This document shows, in pieces, positions 7,369 through 7,480 of a stretch of DNA of 7,480 bases. The translations under genes were made by a program, and so were the position numbers. Under the pieces are notes generated by a model, which saw nothing but the letters and a program-made list of their open reading frames with translations, was not told the origin of the DNA and made no database searches. Every line of letters begins with the position of its first letter. The first letter of the stretch is position 1. Source of the stretch: Bathymodiolus brooksi thiotrophic gill symbiont (GTDB lineage: Bacteria; Pseudomonadota; Gammaproteobacteria; PS1; Pseudothioglobaceae); the NCBI RefSeq assembly GCF_903642095.1, contig NZ_CAHJWD020000034.1, forward strand, positions 1-7,480, written 5' to 3'.

Positions 7369-7386
7369 AATGCCTTTTTTGTATAA
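7369..7386 (-). promoter_or_regulatory. conserved leader block and possible promoter of paralogue 2
   Basis: The minus strand reads TTATACAAAAAAGGCATT, the counterpart of 6553-6569. TATACA (7380-7385) is the possible -10. At 17-base spacing the -35 position is CATATT, inside the inverted-repeat element that starts at 7389, which is a poor -35. Similarity between the two paralogues' upstream regions ends here. Confidence 0.35.
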
Positions 7387-7388
7387 TT

Positions 7389-7480
7389 GAGACTTTTGCA
7401 TAAATATGAATAATCATCAAAAATCCACTTTTTACCAAGTTGGTAAAAATTGAATTCTACTAATCATCCATATTTATGCA
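7389..7480. mobile_element. short inverted-repeat element (MITE-like), cut by the right edge
   Basis: The left end GAGACTTTTGCATAAATATG (7389-7408) is the repeat also seen at 369-388 and 491-510. CATATTTATGCA at 7469-7480 is the exact inverse of 7397-7408, so the right end is reached but cut off. If complete, the element would be about 100 bases. The centre is a perfect palindrome: TTTTTACCAA (7429-7438) and TTGGTAAAAA (7440-7449) around one G. TAATCATC occurs as a direct repeat at 7411-7418 and 7461-7468. No transposase fits in this length. An ATG at 7406 opens only 15 codons (MNNHQKSTFYQVGKN). A non-autonomous element, or ends left by an internal deletion, are the likely readings. Confidence 0.65.

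Larger units (their letters stand above)
5787..7386 (-). repeat. tandem gene duplication including the 5' leaders
   Basis: The two secreted-protein genes with their upstream stretches (6474-6569 and 7301-7386) are two diverged copies of one unit of about 790-810 bases. The leaders share the TTATACAAAAA(A)GGCATT block, a CTAAA(T/C)CGT(A/G)TT segment and TTGGAGGCGT, so the copied unit included non-coding DNA. The protein copies have diverged clearly, so the duplication is not recent. Confidence 0.8.

Noticed and set aside
1..7480. CRISPR array, tRNA or rRNA genes
   Set aside because: No regularly spaced direct repeats, no tRNA cloverleaf pattern and no rRNA-like conserved stretches were seen on either strand.

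Overview
The window is AT-rich DNA from a gammaproteobacterium. The long single-chain PurL, the CGFS glutaredoxin and the YgjP-type metalloprotein are all proteobacterial in character. The base composition, together with short insertion-element-like terminal repeats next to ordinary housekeeping genes, would fit the SUP05/Thioglobaceae group of sulfur oxidisers and their invertebrate symbionts. That placement is an inference from general character; no marker gene here proves it.

Layout: (1) positions 1-116 hold the 3' end of a plus-strand gene that reads in from outside, probably the tail of a membrane protein. (2) Positions 117-544 have no convincing gene. They contain two inverted copies of a 20-base terminal-type repeat (369-388 and 491-510) and a 35-codon open stretch whose stop codon abuts the first copy. 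(3) purL (545-4336, plus) encodes complete FGAM synthase of purine synthesis. (4) A YgjP/DUF45-type zinc metallohydrolase (4431-5099, plus) follows. (5) A convergent gap with an 8-bp perfect stem (5175-5194) separates it from grxD (5240-5569, minus), a monothiol CGFS glutaredoxin. (6) Two minus-strand tandem paralogues (5787-6473 and 6578-7300) encode small proteins with Sec signal peptides. Each has a single cysteine, near the C-terminus. (7) From 7389 to the right edge lies a short inverted-repeat element that runs out of the window.

The left and middle genes are ordinary housekeeping genes, apparently independent of each other. The paralogous pair is the unusual part. No family name is recognisable from the N-terminal half. 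The C-terminal half reads like the acetyl-CoA-binding core of a GNAT acetyltransferase fold (two beta strands, a glycine-rich loop with GGGS-LLD, a helix, a strand with RLYS, then YY-RGW). A GNAT-like domain behind a signal peptide is odd, because acetyl-CoA is cytoplasmic; a host-directed effector or a non-catalytic GNAT fold are the two ideas worth testing. The duplication includes the 5' leader: both genes carry the same block (TTATACAAAAA(A)GGCATT) and the same GGAGG ribosome site. Upstream of the second gene this similarity ends at the edge of the inverted-repeat element, so the element may have changed that gene's promoter.
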